From Pseudomonas poae (GTDB taxonomy: Bacteria; Pseudomonadota; Gammaproteobacteria; Pseudomonadales; Pseudomonadaceae): a DNA stretch of 64,000 bases. This document shows positions 7,993 through 15,689 of the stretch, piece by piece (positions within the stretch are counted from its first letter, which is position 1; every line of letters starts with the position of its first letter). The position numbers and the translations under genes are program-made. Under the pieces are notes generated by a model. That model saw only the letters and a program-made list of their open reading frames with translations. It did no database searches and was not told the DNA's origin. The stretch spans positions 186,001-250,000 of the forward strand of contig NZ_JYLI01000004.1 in the NCBI RefSeq assembly GCF_001439785.1, given 5' to 3'.

Positions 7993-8008
7993 TGGCACAC
8001 ACTCTGCA
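7993..8008 (+). promoter_or_regulatory. Sigma-54 (RpoN) -24/-12 promoter of the ABC importer operon
   Basis: TGGCACACACTCTGCA matches the consensus TGGCACG-N4-TTGCW with GG and GC at the exact spacing; the deviations are A for G at position 7 and C for T at position 12. It ends 48 bases before the start codon of the substrate-binding protein gene. With the dyad and IHF-like site upstream it forms a typical RpoN control region. Confidence 0.7.
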
Positions 8009-8017
8009 ATGACAATC

Positions 8018-8035
8018 GGTGAACCCATTCACCGG
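8018..8035. promoter_or_regulatory. Perfect palindrome in the ABC operon leader
   Basis: CGGTGAA-CCCA-TTCACCG is a perfect 7-bp dyad beginning about where a sigma-54 transcript would start. It may be an operator for a repressor or a 5' stem-loop of the mRNA; sequence alone does not decide. Confidence 0.45.
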
Positions 8036-8055
8036 TCGCTTCAGCGGAGCCCTGT

Positions 8056-9033
8056 ATGCCCACCAGCCTTTTCTCGTTTTACCGTTTGATTTGCCTTGGC
8101 GCCGCGCTGTTGCTGGGCCAGGTGTGCACGGCTTACGCCGATGATGCGGTGCCGTCGCTTGCCGGCAAGCGCATCGCCGTGAGCATGACCGGCACCAGTC
8201 ACTATTTCGATATCAAGGCGTTCCAGGCACAGGTCGATGAGATCAAGCGCCTGGGCGGTACGCCGATCACCCTGGACGCCGGGCGCAATGACAAGAACCT
8301 GGTGACCCAGCTGCAAACCGTGGTCACCCAGAGGCCCGATGCGGTGATTCAGACCCTGGGCACTCTCAGCGTGATCGACCCCTGGCTCAAGCGCATCAGC
8401 AAGGCCGGCATCCCGCTGTTCACCATTGATGCGCCGTCGCAGTACAGCCTCAACAACACCACTTCCGATAACGTCGCCACCGGCAAGGCCCTGGCCGAGC
8501 AGTTGATCAAGGACGCCGGCGGCAAGGGCAAAATCCTGGTGTTCAACGGCTTCTACGGCGTGCCGGTGTGTGCGATTCGTTATGACCAGTTGAAGCTGGC
8601 GCTCGAGGCGTATCCACAGCTGGAAATCATCCAGCCCGAACTGCGCGATGTGATTCCCAACACCGTGCAGGACGCCTATTCCCAGGTGTCTGCACTGCTT
8701 AACAAATACCCCAAAGGCAGCATTTCGGCGATATGGTCGGCGTGGGATATTCCGCAGTTGGGCGCGAGCAAGGCGTTGATCGACGCCGGGCGCACCGAGA
8801 TCAAGACCTACGGTGTCGATGGCACGCCGCAAGTGCTGGCGCTGCTGGGACAGGACCATTCGCCGGTGGGCGCGGTGGTGGCGCAGCAGCCGGCGCTGAT
8901 CGGCAAGACCGCCGTGCAGAATGTGGCGCGTTACCTCGCCGGGCAGCATGACTTGCCCCGTGAAAGCCATGTGGCGACGCTGCTGACCACCGCCGCAAAC
9001 CTGCCGCAGGTCCAACAATTGCGAGGTGACTGA
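8056..9033 (+). CDS. Periplasmic sugar-type ABC importer substrate-binding protein
   Basis: A 325-residue periplasmic binding protein of the type I (ribose/LacI-like) fold. It has a Sec signal peptide with a hydrophobic core and likely cleavage after TAYA (residue ~28). The mature start LAGKRIAVSMTGTSHYF, the DAVIQTLG segment and the late GVDGTPQVLALL segment fit the Peripla_BP_4 fold. A GGAG motif lies 7 bases before the ATG. It overlaps the ATPase gene by one base and lies behind a predicted sigma-54 promoter. The ligand is unknown; family members bind pentoses, hexoses, inositols or AI-2-like compounds. Confidence 0.88.
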   Translation: MPTSLFSFYRLICLGAALLLGQVCTAYADDAVPSLAGKRIAVSMTGTSHYFDIKAFQAQVDEIKRLGGTPITLDAGRNDKNLVTQLQTVVTQRPDAVIQTLGTLSVIDPWLKRISKAGIPLFTIDAPSQYSLNNTTSDNVATGKALAEQLIKDAGGKGKILVFNGFYGVPVCAIRYDQLKLALEAYPQLEIIQPELRDVIPNTVQDAYSQVSALLNKYPKGSISAIWSAWDIPQLGASKALIDAGRTEIKTYGVDGTPQVLALLGQDHSPVGAVVAQQPALIGKTAVQNVARYLAGQHDLPRESHVATLLTTAANLPQVQQLRGD

Positions 9034-10556
9034 TGCCGGCTCTACACCTGCAGCATGTGCACAAACGCTTCGGCGCCACCCTGGCGCTGGACGGTGCGAG
9101 CCTCAAGGTCGAGCGCGGCACGGTCCACGGGTTGGTGGGCGAGAATGGCGCGGGCAAGTCGACCCTGATCAAGATCCTGGCCGGTATCCACACCGCCGAC
9201 GCGGGGCAGGTGAGTATCGACGGGCAGTCGTACGACAGGCTGTCGCCGCGCCAGGTGGACGCACTGGGCGTGCAGTTCATCCATCAGGAGCGGCTGTTGC
9301 CGGCCAGTTTCACTGTGGGCGAAGCGCTGTTTTTCGGGCATGAGCTGCGCCGTGGGCCGTTTGTGGATCGGCGTCGTCAGCAACGCGAAGCGCAGCGTTT
9401 GCTGGCGGACTATTTCGACCTGCAATTTCCGGCCGGTGCCTTGGTGAGCGAGCTGAACAGTGCCGAGCGCCAGGTGCTGCAGATCACCCGCGCGCTGATT
9501 CGCCAGCCGAAGATTCTGGTGTTCGATGAGCCCAGCGTGGCGTTGGTCAAGCGCGAGGTCGACCAGTTGCTGCGCATCGTCAGGCGCTTGCGCGACCAGG
9601 GGCTGTCGATTCTGTACATCTCCCATTACCTGCAGGAGATCGACAGCTTGTGTGATGAGGTCACGGTGCTGCGCAATGGGCGCGATGTGGCGGTGGTCGA
9701 ACCTCGTCATACGTCGAGCGCCGAGATCGCGCGGCTGATGGTCAATCGGGAAGTCCAGGAGATGTACCCCAAGGCCAGGGTGGCGTTGGGCGAGCCGTTG
9801 CTGCAGGTGAAGTCGCTGAGCCTGGCGCGGCGTTATCGGCACATCGACCTGCAGGTGCGGCGTGGGGAAATCGTCGGCCTCACCGGGCTGGTCGGGTCGG
9901 GAGCCAAGGAATTGATCAAGACGCTGTTTGGGATCGAGCAGGCCGACAGCGGCAGTGTCCACCTGCAAGGTCGCCTGCTGCGCCTGCGTTCACCGGGCCA
10001 GGCGATTGCCGCCGGGATCGCGCTGGTGCCGGAAGAACGACGCAGCCAGGGCATCGCGCCGGTGCTGTCGGTGCTGGAAAACCTGACGCTGGCCGGGCTG
10101 GGCAGGTTCAGCCGCTGGGGGCTGTTGAGCCGTGCCACGGAGCAGGTGGAAACCGCGCGGCTAATCGATGAACTGGCAATCAAGGCGCCGGGGCCTCACG
10201 CGGCGGTCAGCCAGCTCAGTGGTGGCAACCAGCAGAAGGTGGCGCTGGGCAAATGGCTGAGCCGCCGTTCGGCCGTGTACTTGCTCAATGAGCCGTGCGT
10301 GGGGGTGGATGTGGGCGCCAAGGTCGAGATCTATCGCTTGATCGGGCGTCTGGTGCAGGAGGGCGCGGCGGTGCTGGTGCTGTCGTCGGATTTGCCCGAG
10401 CTGCTGGGGATCAGCGACCGTATTCTGGTGCTGCATCGCGGTGAAATCGCCGGCGAGTTTCGCGCTGGCGAGGCCGACAGCGACCAGCTGCTGGCGTGTG
10501 CCACCGGGGCAGTGCCCGCCGCAGAGTTGCGGGCGCGGGAGGTCGAGCATGCTTGA
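9033..10556 (+). CDS. Sugar-type ABC importer, tandem ATPase subunit
   Basis: A 507-residue RbsA-type protein with two nucleotide-binding domains. Domain 1 has Walker A GENGAGKST (36-44), Walker B VFDEPS and a degenerate signature LNSAERQ. Domain 2 has a degenerate P-loop GLVGSGAKEL, a good signature LSGGNQQK and a Walker B reading LLNEPCVGVDVG, where Asn replaces the usual Asp. The good Walker motifs of domain 1 pair with the good signature of domain 2, so one composite ATP site should work. It overlaps both the binding protein and the first permease gene. Confidence 0.92.
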   Translation: MPALHLQHVHKRFGATLALDGASLKVERGTVHGLVGENGAGKSTLIKILAGIHTADAGQVSIDGQSYDRLSPRQVDALGVQFIHQERLLPASFTVGEALFFGHELRRGPFVDRRRQQREAQRLLADYFDLQFPAGALVSELNSAERQVLQITRALIRQPKILVFDEPSVALVKREVDQLLRIVRRLRDQGLSILYISHYLQEIDSLCDEVTVLRNGRDVAVVEPRHTSSAEIARLMVNREVQEMYPKARVALGEPLLQVKSLSLARRYRHIDLQVRRGEIVGLTGLVGSGAKELIKTLFGIEQADSGSVHLQGRLLRLRSPGQAIAAGIALVPEERRSQGIAPVLSVLENLTLAGLGRFSRWGLLSRATEQVETARLIDELAIKAPGPHAAVSQLSGGNQQKVALGKWLSRRSAVYLLNEPCVGVDVGAKVEIYRLIGRLVQEGAAVLVLSSDLPELLGISDRILVLHRGEIAGEFRAGEADSDQLLACATGAVPAAELRAREVEHA

Positions 10557-11499
10557 GGCGCTGCTGCGACGCGGTTCGGTCGGCGTATTCCTGGCGATCC
10601 TGGTCGGGTTTGCCGTGGCCGCGCCGAATTTTCTCTCGGTGGGCAATCTGGCCAATGTGTTCAGCCAGTCGGCGATTCTCGGCGTGCTGGCGTTCGGGCT
10701 GACCTGCGTGATTATCGGCGGTGGCTCGAATGTGGTCGCCGGTGGGCTGGACCTGTCGTTGGCAGCCAACCTGGGGCTCTGTGCGGCGGTGTTCAGCCGC
10801 CTCAACAATGTTGGGCTGGCGCTTTGGCTGACGGTGTCGCTGACCCTGGCGTGCGGCGTGGCGGTCGGCCTGGTCAATGGCCTGGCGGTGGTGCTATTGC
10901 GCCTGCCGCCACTGCTGGCGACCCTGGCGAGCATGAATGTGCTGGCTGGGCTTGAGCTGGTGCTGACCGAAAATACCGTGGTGTCCACCGACTCGCCGCT
11001 GCTGGACCTGCTCAGCGGCGGCGCCTGGCTGGGGGTGCCGGCGCTGGCCTGGGTACTGCTGGTGACGGCGGGGCTGCTGACCTTGCTGATCCAGCATTCG
11101 CCCTACGGGCTGCGTTTGCATGCGGTGGGCGAATACCCGCAGGCGGCCGAGGCGGCGGGGCTGCGCAATGCGCGCTATGTGTTGTCGAGTTATCTGTTGT
11201 CAGGGCTGTGCGCTGCCGTGGCTGCGTTGTGTTCGGCGGCGTTTTTCAGCGGCAGCACCACCGGCTCCGGCGACATGCTGCTGTCGGTGGTGGCGATTGC
11301 ATTTCTGGGCGTGGTGTTTTCGCGGCGGCTGGTGGCGAGTATCCCTGGCACGTTGTTCGCGGCGTTGTTGATCGGCTTTCTGATCAATGGTTTTCAATTG
11401 CTCAACGTATCGAGTTTCTGGGTCAACGGCGTGCAGGGCGTGTTGATCCTGCTGGTGGTGGCTGCGTCCAGCGCATTGAGTCGAGGGGGCCACCCATGA
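10549..11499 (+). CDS. Sugar-type ABC importer permease 1
   Basis: A 316-residue inner-membrane permease of the BPD_transp_2 (RbsC) family with many hydrophobic segments, such as FGLTCVIIGGGSNVVAGGLD, where the GG-x-D motif is typical of the family. The start ATG at 10549 overlaps the ATPase gene by 8 bases; the upstream extension of the frame lies inside that gene. It likely forms a heterodimeric channel with the second permease encoded 4 bases before its stop. Confidence 0.88.
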   Translation: MLEALLRRGSVGVFLAILVGFAVAAPNFLSVGNLANVFSQSAILGVLAFGLTCVIIGGGSNVVAGGLDLSLAANLGLCAAVFSRLNNVGLALWLTVSLTLACGVAVGLVNGLAVVLLRLPPLLATLASMNVLAGLELVLTENTVVSTDSPLLDLLSGGAWLGVPALAWVLLVTAGLLTLLIQHSPYGLRLHAVGEYPQAAEAAGLRNARYVLSSYLLSGLCAAVAALCSAAFFSGSTTGSGDMLLSVVAIAFLGVVFSRRLVASIPGTLFAALLIGFLINGFQLLNVSSFWVNGVQGVLILLVVAASSALSRGGHP

Positions 11500-12422
11500 A
11501 GCTGCGTGCCTTGTTGCCATTGACCTTGCCGCTGGTCTTTGGGGTGATTGTCGTAGTGTTTGCCGTGCAGGCGCCGGGGTTCCTTAGCGCCGGCAACCTC
11601 AAAAGCCTGGTGCTGAATAATTTTGTGCTGCTGGCGATTGTGTCCATCGGCATGACCTACGCGGTGGCGGCGGGCGGCATCGACCTGTCGGTGGGGACGG
11701 CGCTGGATTTTGCCAGTTTCAGCTTTGTGGTACTGCTCAACAGCGGGCATGGCTGGGCCGTGGCGGCGGCGGGTGCGTTGGCGGCGGCATTGCTGGTGGG
11801 GCTGGTGAATGCTGTGCTGATTGGCGGGCTGCGTATCAGCCCGTTCCTGGCCACCCTTGGCACGCTGTTTATCGGCACCAGTGCCCAGCAATTGCTCTCG
11901 GACGGCGGGCAGCCGATCTACATTGCCCAGGGATTGAAACCGGGCATTGCGGGCCTCACGCCTTTGCTGGTCGTGCTGGGGCTGGCGCTGTTTTATGGCG
12001 TTTTACTTGCGCGAGGGCGATTGGGGCGGGAATTGCTGGCACAGGGCACGCAGCCGCTGCTGGCGTATTACTCGGGGTTGTCGGTGCGGCGGATCGTGAC
12101 CGTCGTGGCACTGGCCACAGCCTTGGCGTGTGGGGTCGCCGGGGTGTTGCTTGGGGCCACGGTGAGCGCTTATGTACCGTTGTCCGGGAATGCGTTTTTG
12201 CTGAATGCGATTGGCGCGGTGTTTATTGGCACGACACTGAGTCGGCAGGGCCGGGCGAACGTTTTTGGGACGTTGCTGGGGGTGCTGTTTATCAATGTGA
12301 TTGCCAACGGGTTGTTGTTGATCGGCTGGAATTTTTATTGGCAGCAAGTGGCAACGGGGGTGTTGATTTTTGGGGTATTGACGTTCAGTTTTGCCAGTCG
12401 GCGCCTGGTGGAGCTGGCCTGA
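11496..12422 (+). CDS. Sugar-type ABC importer permease 2
   Basis: A 308-residue RbsC-family permease with roughly eight to ten hydrophobic spans. The family motif appears as YAVAAGGIDLSVG and the region FLATLGTLFIGTSAQQLLSDG matches the conserved mid-protein stretch. The ATG at 11496 overlaps permease 1 by ATGA. Two different permeases with one tandem ATPase and one binding protein make a complete importer. It is the last gene of the operon. Confidence 0.88.
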   Translation: MKLRALLPLTLPLVFGVIVVVFAVQAPGFLSAGNLKSLVLNNFVLLAIVSIGMTYAVAAGGIDLSVGTALDFASFSFVVLLNSGHGWAVAAAGALAAALLVGLVNAVLIGGLRISPFLATLGTLFIGTSAQQLLSDGGQPIYIAQGLKPGIAGLTPLLVVLGLALFYGVLLARGRLGRELLAQGTQPLLAYYSGLSVRRIVTVVALATALACGVAGVLLGATVSAYVPLSGNAFLLNAIGAVFIGTTLSRQGRANVFGTLLGVLFINVIANGLLLIGWNFYWQQVATGVLIFGVLTFSFASRRLVELA

Positions 12423-12511
12423 ATGCCCACAGTGCATCGGCAATCGGAAAACTCCCACGCCGGTATGTCCTTATTCCTTCTATGGAGGGCAGGGCCGTAA
12501 TGCTAGCGTTC

Positions 12512-12531
12512 GTGACCTTACCGGAGGTCAC
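12512..12531 (+). promoter_or_regulatory. Hairpin that overlaps a ribosome-binding site
   Basis: GTGACCT (12512-12518) and AGGTCAC (12525-12531) form a perfect 7-bp stem with a 6-base loop. The Shine-Dalgarno GGAGG (12523-12527) for the lipoprotein gene at 12535 lies partly in the right arm, so folding would hide it. Confidence 0.45.
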
Positions 12532-12534
12532 TCA

Positions 12535-12864
12535 ATGAACATTGCACTCAAAATCCTGTTGGCTGCGTTATGCCTGAGCCTGGTCGGCTGCGGCACCGTT
12601 AACACAGTCATGCGCGAAGACCACGTCGCCGTGCAGGCGCTCAAGAAACAGAAAACCTATTGCCAGTCCATCACCCGCGTCTACAGCGGGGTCGCTTATG
12701 ACCTGTGTCAACTGCACGCCCCTCCTTCGGCCACCGCCGGTGTGTGGGTGAATTTCGTGCCGCTGATTGTCATTGATGTGGTGGCCTCCGGCGTGTTGGA
12801 CACCCTCGTCCTGCCCTACACGGTCTACCGGCAAAACACCGACGGCAGCCTCGAACTCAGGTAG
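12535..12864 (+). CDS. Small YceK/YidQ-family lipoprotein
   Basis: A 109-residue predicted lipoprotein. The signal peptide MNIALKILLAALCLSLVGC ends in a lipobox with the lipidated Cys at 19. The body has CQSITRVYSGVAYDLCQLHAP and a hydrophobic stretch VIDVVASGVLDTLVLPYTVYR, the pattern of the YceK/YidQ (DUF1375) family. Function is unknown; the protein should sit in the envelope. GGAGG lies 8 bases before the ATG. It is 112 bases after the ABC operon and may be separately expressed. Confidence 0.83.
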   Translation: MNIALKILLAALCLSLVGCGTVNTVMREDHVAVQALKKQKTYCQSITRVYSGVAYDLCQLHAPPSATAGVWVNFVPLIVIDVVASGVLDTLVLPYTVYRQNTDGSLELR

Positions 12865-12937
12865 AGCAGTGATGGGCTCCACACTGCCCGCTTTTGCCTT
12901 GCCGCTTGCCGCTAACAGCTCCCCACTGCTTTTAAGC

Positions 12938-13006
12938 TATAATCCCGCCCTTTAGCTGTTTCCTGCCCAGGCGGGAGGCACACTTTTTTCAGGCGCGATG
13001 CGCCTG
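12938..13006 (+). promoter_or_regulatory. Leader of the carbamoyltransferase gene: -10-like box and stem-loop
   Basis: TATAAT at 12938-12943 is a perfect -10 hexamer, though no good -35 lies 17 bases upstream. Further down, CAGGCGC-GAT-GCGCCTG (12990-13006) is a perfect 7-bp stem with a 3-base loop in the predicted leader, 29 bases before the GTG start. Confidence 0.35.
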
Positions 13007-13034
13007 CATGCAGACTAAAAGAGGCTAGACCCCT

Positions 13035-14792
13035 GTGGCATTGACGATTCTTGGCCTGTCCGGCGCCCTTAGCCATGATCCTTCCGCAGCCCTTTATATC
13101 GACGGCAAGCTGATCGCGGCCGCCGAAGAAGAGCGCTTCGTACGCGACAAACATGCAAAGAACCGCATGCCCTACGAATCGGCGAAGTTCTGCCTGGAAC
13201 AGGCCGGTATCAAGCCTTCGGACGTTGATGTGGTGGCGATTCCGTTCGCGCCGATCAGCCTGTTCGGCGAGGCGCGCTGGCACTACGCCAAGCGTTACTG
13301 GTACGCCCCGGACCGCGCCCTCGACGCGATCCTGATGGGCAACCGTCGCTACAAGCGCTATCGCAACAAGATCGTCTGGTGCCTGGAGCAATTGGGCTTC
13401 GATCCGAAGAAAATCAAGATCGAACCGGTAGAACACCACCTGGCTCACGCCTCCAGCGCCTACCACTGCTCGGGCTTCCAGGAAAAAACCGCGATCCTGG
13501 GCATTGACGGCAAGGGCGAGTACGCCACCACGTTCTTCGGCTACGGCGAAAACGGCAAGATCCACAAGATCAAGGAATTCTACGACCCGGACTCCCTCGG
13601 CGGCCTGTACGGCGCAATCACCGAGTTCCTCGGTTTCGAGATGCTCGACGGTGAGTTCAAGGTCATGGGCATGGCGCCGTACGGCGATGCCAGCAAATAC
13701 GACTTCTCGCGCCTGGCCTCTTTTGAAAACGGCGAGTTGGTGATCAACACCGACTACGCCAACGTCATCGGCCTGCGCCGCTACAAGGAGAAGGGCAAAG
13801 GCTTCTACTTCTCGCCAAAACTGATCGAGTGGCTGGGGCCCAAGCGCGAAGGCGATATCGCCGACGAGCCGTACATTCACTACGCGGCCAGCATGCAGGC
13901 GTTGTTCGAGAAGCTGGCCCTGCAGATGATCGACCACTACCTGGGCGACATTCTCAAGGACACCGGCAAGCTGGCCTTTGCCGGTGGTTGCGCGCTGAAC
14001 GTCAAGCTGAACCAGAAGATCATCGCCCGTGATGACGTCAAAGAGCTGTTCGTGCAGCCGGCCTCCGGTGACGCAGGCACTGCCGTTGGCGCAGCCGCCT
14101 ACGTGTCCCACGCCCGTGGCGTACCGGTGGAGAAGATGGAACACGTCTATCTCGGCCCGTCCTACAGCAACGAAGACGTAATTGCGGCGTGTGCCAAGCA
14201 CGAGAGCAAGCCGGTGTGGCGCAAGATCGACAACATGCCCCAGCGTATTGCCAAGATCATGGTCGACGGCAACCCGGTGGCCTGGTTCCAGGGCCGCATG
14301 GAGTTTGGCCCGCGTGCGTTGGGCGGTCGCTCGATCATCGGTTGCCCAAGTGCTACCGGCGTGGCCGACCGCATCAACCACCAGATCAAGTTCCGCGAGC
14401 GCTGGAGGCCTTTCTGCCCCTCGATGCTCGACACCGTGGCGCCGCAGATGATCAAGGTCGATCACCCGGCGCCGTTCATGACCTTCACCTTTGAAGTCTC
14501 GGAAGAGTGGAAAACCCGCGTGCCGGAAGTAGTCCATGAAGATGGCACCTCCCGCGCCCAGGTGCTCAAGCGCGAATACAACCCGCGCTATTACGACATG
14601 ATGAAAGAACTCGAAGTGCTGACCGGCAACGGCGTGTCGCTGAACACCTCGCTCAACCGCCGTGGCGAAGCGATGATCTGTTCGCCCAAGGATGCGCTGG
14701 ACATGTTCTTCGGCTCCGACCTGCAGTACCTGATCATGGAAGACATCCTCGTGGTCAAGGACGGTGTGGACCCTTATGACGCCGTGGTCTAA
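13035..14792 (+). CDS. NodU-family carbamoyltransferase of the LPS core (WapO-like)
   Basis: A 585-residue carbamoyltransferase, positional match to P. aeruginosa PA5005, which carbamoylates heptose II of the core. The N-terminal ASKHA-fold half begins ILGLSGALSHDPSAAL and includes the metal-ligand histidines in VEHHLAHASSAYH and ILGIDGKGEY. The C-terminal YrdC-like half has QGRMEFGPRALGGRSI and the conserved ending SLNTSLNRRGEAM. The GTG at 13035 gives the conserved N-terminus. mig-14 starts directly after the stop. In P. aeruginosa wapH lies between these two genes; it is absent here. Confidence 0.9.
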   Translation: MALTILGLSGALSHDPSAALYIDGKLIAAAEEERFVRDKHAKNRMPYESAKFCLEQAGIKPSDVDVVAIPFAPISLFGEARWHYAKRYWYAPDRALDAILMGNRRYKRYRNKIVWCLEQLGFDPKKIKIEPVEHHLAHASSAYHCSGFQEKTAILGIDGKGEYATTFFGYGENGKIHKIKEFYDPDSLGGLYGAITEFLGFEMLDGEFKVMGMAPYGDASKYDFSRLASFENGELVINTDYANVIGLRRYKEKGKGFYFSPKLIEWLGPKREGDIADEPYIHYAASMQALFEKLALQMIDHYLGDILKDTGKLAFAGGCALNVKLNQKIIARDDVKELFVQPASGDAGTAVGAAAYVSHARGVPVEKMEHVYLGPSYSNEDVIAACAKHESKPVWRKIDNMPQRIAKIMVDGNPVAWFQGRMEFGPRALGGRSIIGCPSATGVADRINHQIKFRERWRPFCPSMLDTVAPQMIKVDHPAPFMTFTFEVSEEWKTRVPEVVHEDGTSRAQVLKREYNPRYYDMMKELEVLTGNGVSLNTSLNRRGEAMICSPKDALDMFFGSDLQYLIMEDILVVKDGVDPYDAVV

Positions 14793-15689
14793 GTGCTGAA
14801 CCGCTTCCAGGGTTGGCGTGAGCGAGGCTGGGTGCCTGTCGAGGCCGAGGCTTACGCGCAGGCCTGGCAGCGATTTGGTGGCAGCGTGGCGACCCATCCA
14901 CGGGTCGTCGAGCGGTTGGCCGGTCTGGCGCAGATTCCGGTGCGTTACCTGGGCTGGGAGCAGCACGGCGAACTCAAGGGCGCTATCGCCACCTGGGGTC
15001 GCGACCTGGCGCTGTCCAAGGACGTGCTCAAGCGCCATGGCAAAAAAGGCCTGTTTGACCTGGGCAATGCCGAGATCATCCTGCCGATTGCAACTGATGC
15101 ACAGTTGCCGGTGCGCCATCGCGGTCGCTACCTGTCGGCCTTGAACGAAGGGCGCGTCAGCACCCTCAAGCCCCAGGCCGAGCAGTTGGCCATGGCGCGT
15201 ACCCCCGAAGACCTGTCGAAGAAGTTTCGCTACAACCAGCGCCGCGAACTGCGCTTGCTGGAGGAGGCGGGCGGCAGGGTGCGGGCGGTGAATGAGTTTT
15301 CCAGCGCCGAGCTGGCGGCCATGTATTGCGACCTGTTCCAGCGCCGATGGGGCTTTGCCGCCACCGGCGCCGAGCGCCTGGCTGAAGTGCTGGAACTGCT
15401 TCAGGAGTTTCTGGTGGGCTCCGTGCTGTTTCTCAACGAGGCGCCGATTGCCGTGCAACTGGTGTACCGCGTCGAGGCGCCCGAATGGGTCAGCGTCGAG
15501 TACGTCAACGGCGGTGTCGACCCCGAAACCCGTGCGTTCAGCCCAGGCAGCGTGTTGAGTTTTCTCAACACTCAAAGCGCCTGGGAGCAGGCTCGCTCGC
15601 TCGACAAGCCGCTGCGTTTTTCTTTCGGGCGTGCCGACCGCGAATATAAAGAGCGCTGGTGCAACCCGGTGCCGGTGTTCAGCCTATGA
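14793..15689 (+). CDS. mig-14: Mig-14-like acyltransferase-fold protein
   Basis: A 298-residue protein resembling Mig-14, an inner-membrane-associated factor needed for antimicrobial-peptide resistance in Salmonella and P. aeruginosa (PA5003). It has a GNAT/FemAB-like central part: KFRYNQRRELRLLEEAG, then LFQRRWGF and FSFGRADREYKERWCN near the C-terminus. It starts with GTG immediately after the carbamoyltransferase stop, so translation is probably coupled. The reaction is not known; an acyl or aminoacyl transfer in the envelope is only inferred from the fold. The downstream gene overlaps its end by 4 bases. Confidence 0.85.
   Translation: MLNRFQGWRERGWVPVEAEAYAQAWQRFGGSVATHPRVVERLAGLAQIPVRYLGWEQHGELKGAIATWGRDLALSKDVLKRHGKKGLFDLGNAEIILPIATDAQLPVRHRGRYLSALNEGRVSTLKPQAEQLAMARTPEDLSKKFRYNQRRELRLLEEAGGRVRAVNEFSSAELAAMYCDLFQRRWGFAATGAERLAEVLELLQEFLVGSVLFLNEAPIAVQLVYRVEAPEWVSVEYVNGGVDPETRAFSPGSVLSFLNTQSAWEQARSLDKPLRFSFGRADREYKERWCNPVPVFSL

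Noticed and set aside
14162..14494. Short overlapping frames inside the carbamoyltransferase gene on both strands.
   Set aside because: They are alternate-frame shadows of the conserved coding sequence.
12912..15575. An 887-codon open frame on the minus strand across the carbamoyltransferase and mig-14 genes.
   Set aside because: It is antisense to two genes with clear family motifs; long shadow frames are common in GC-rich DNA with strong third-position bias. Its translation is rich in His, Arg, Gln and Ala with no recognisable domain.
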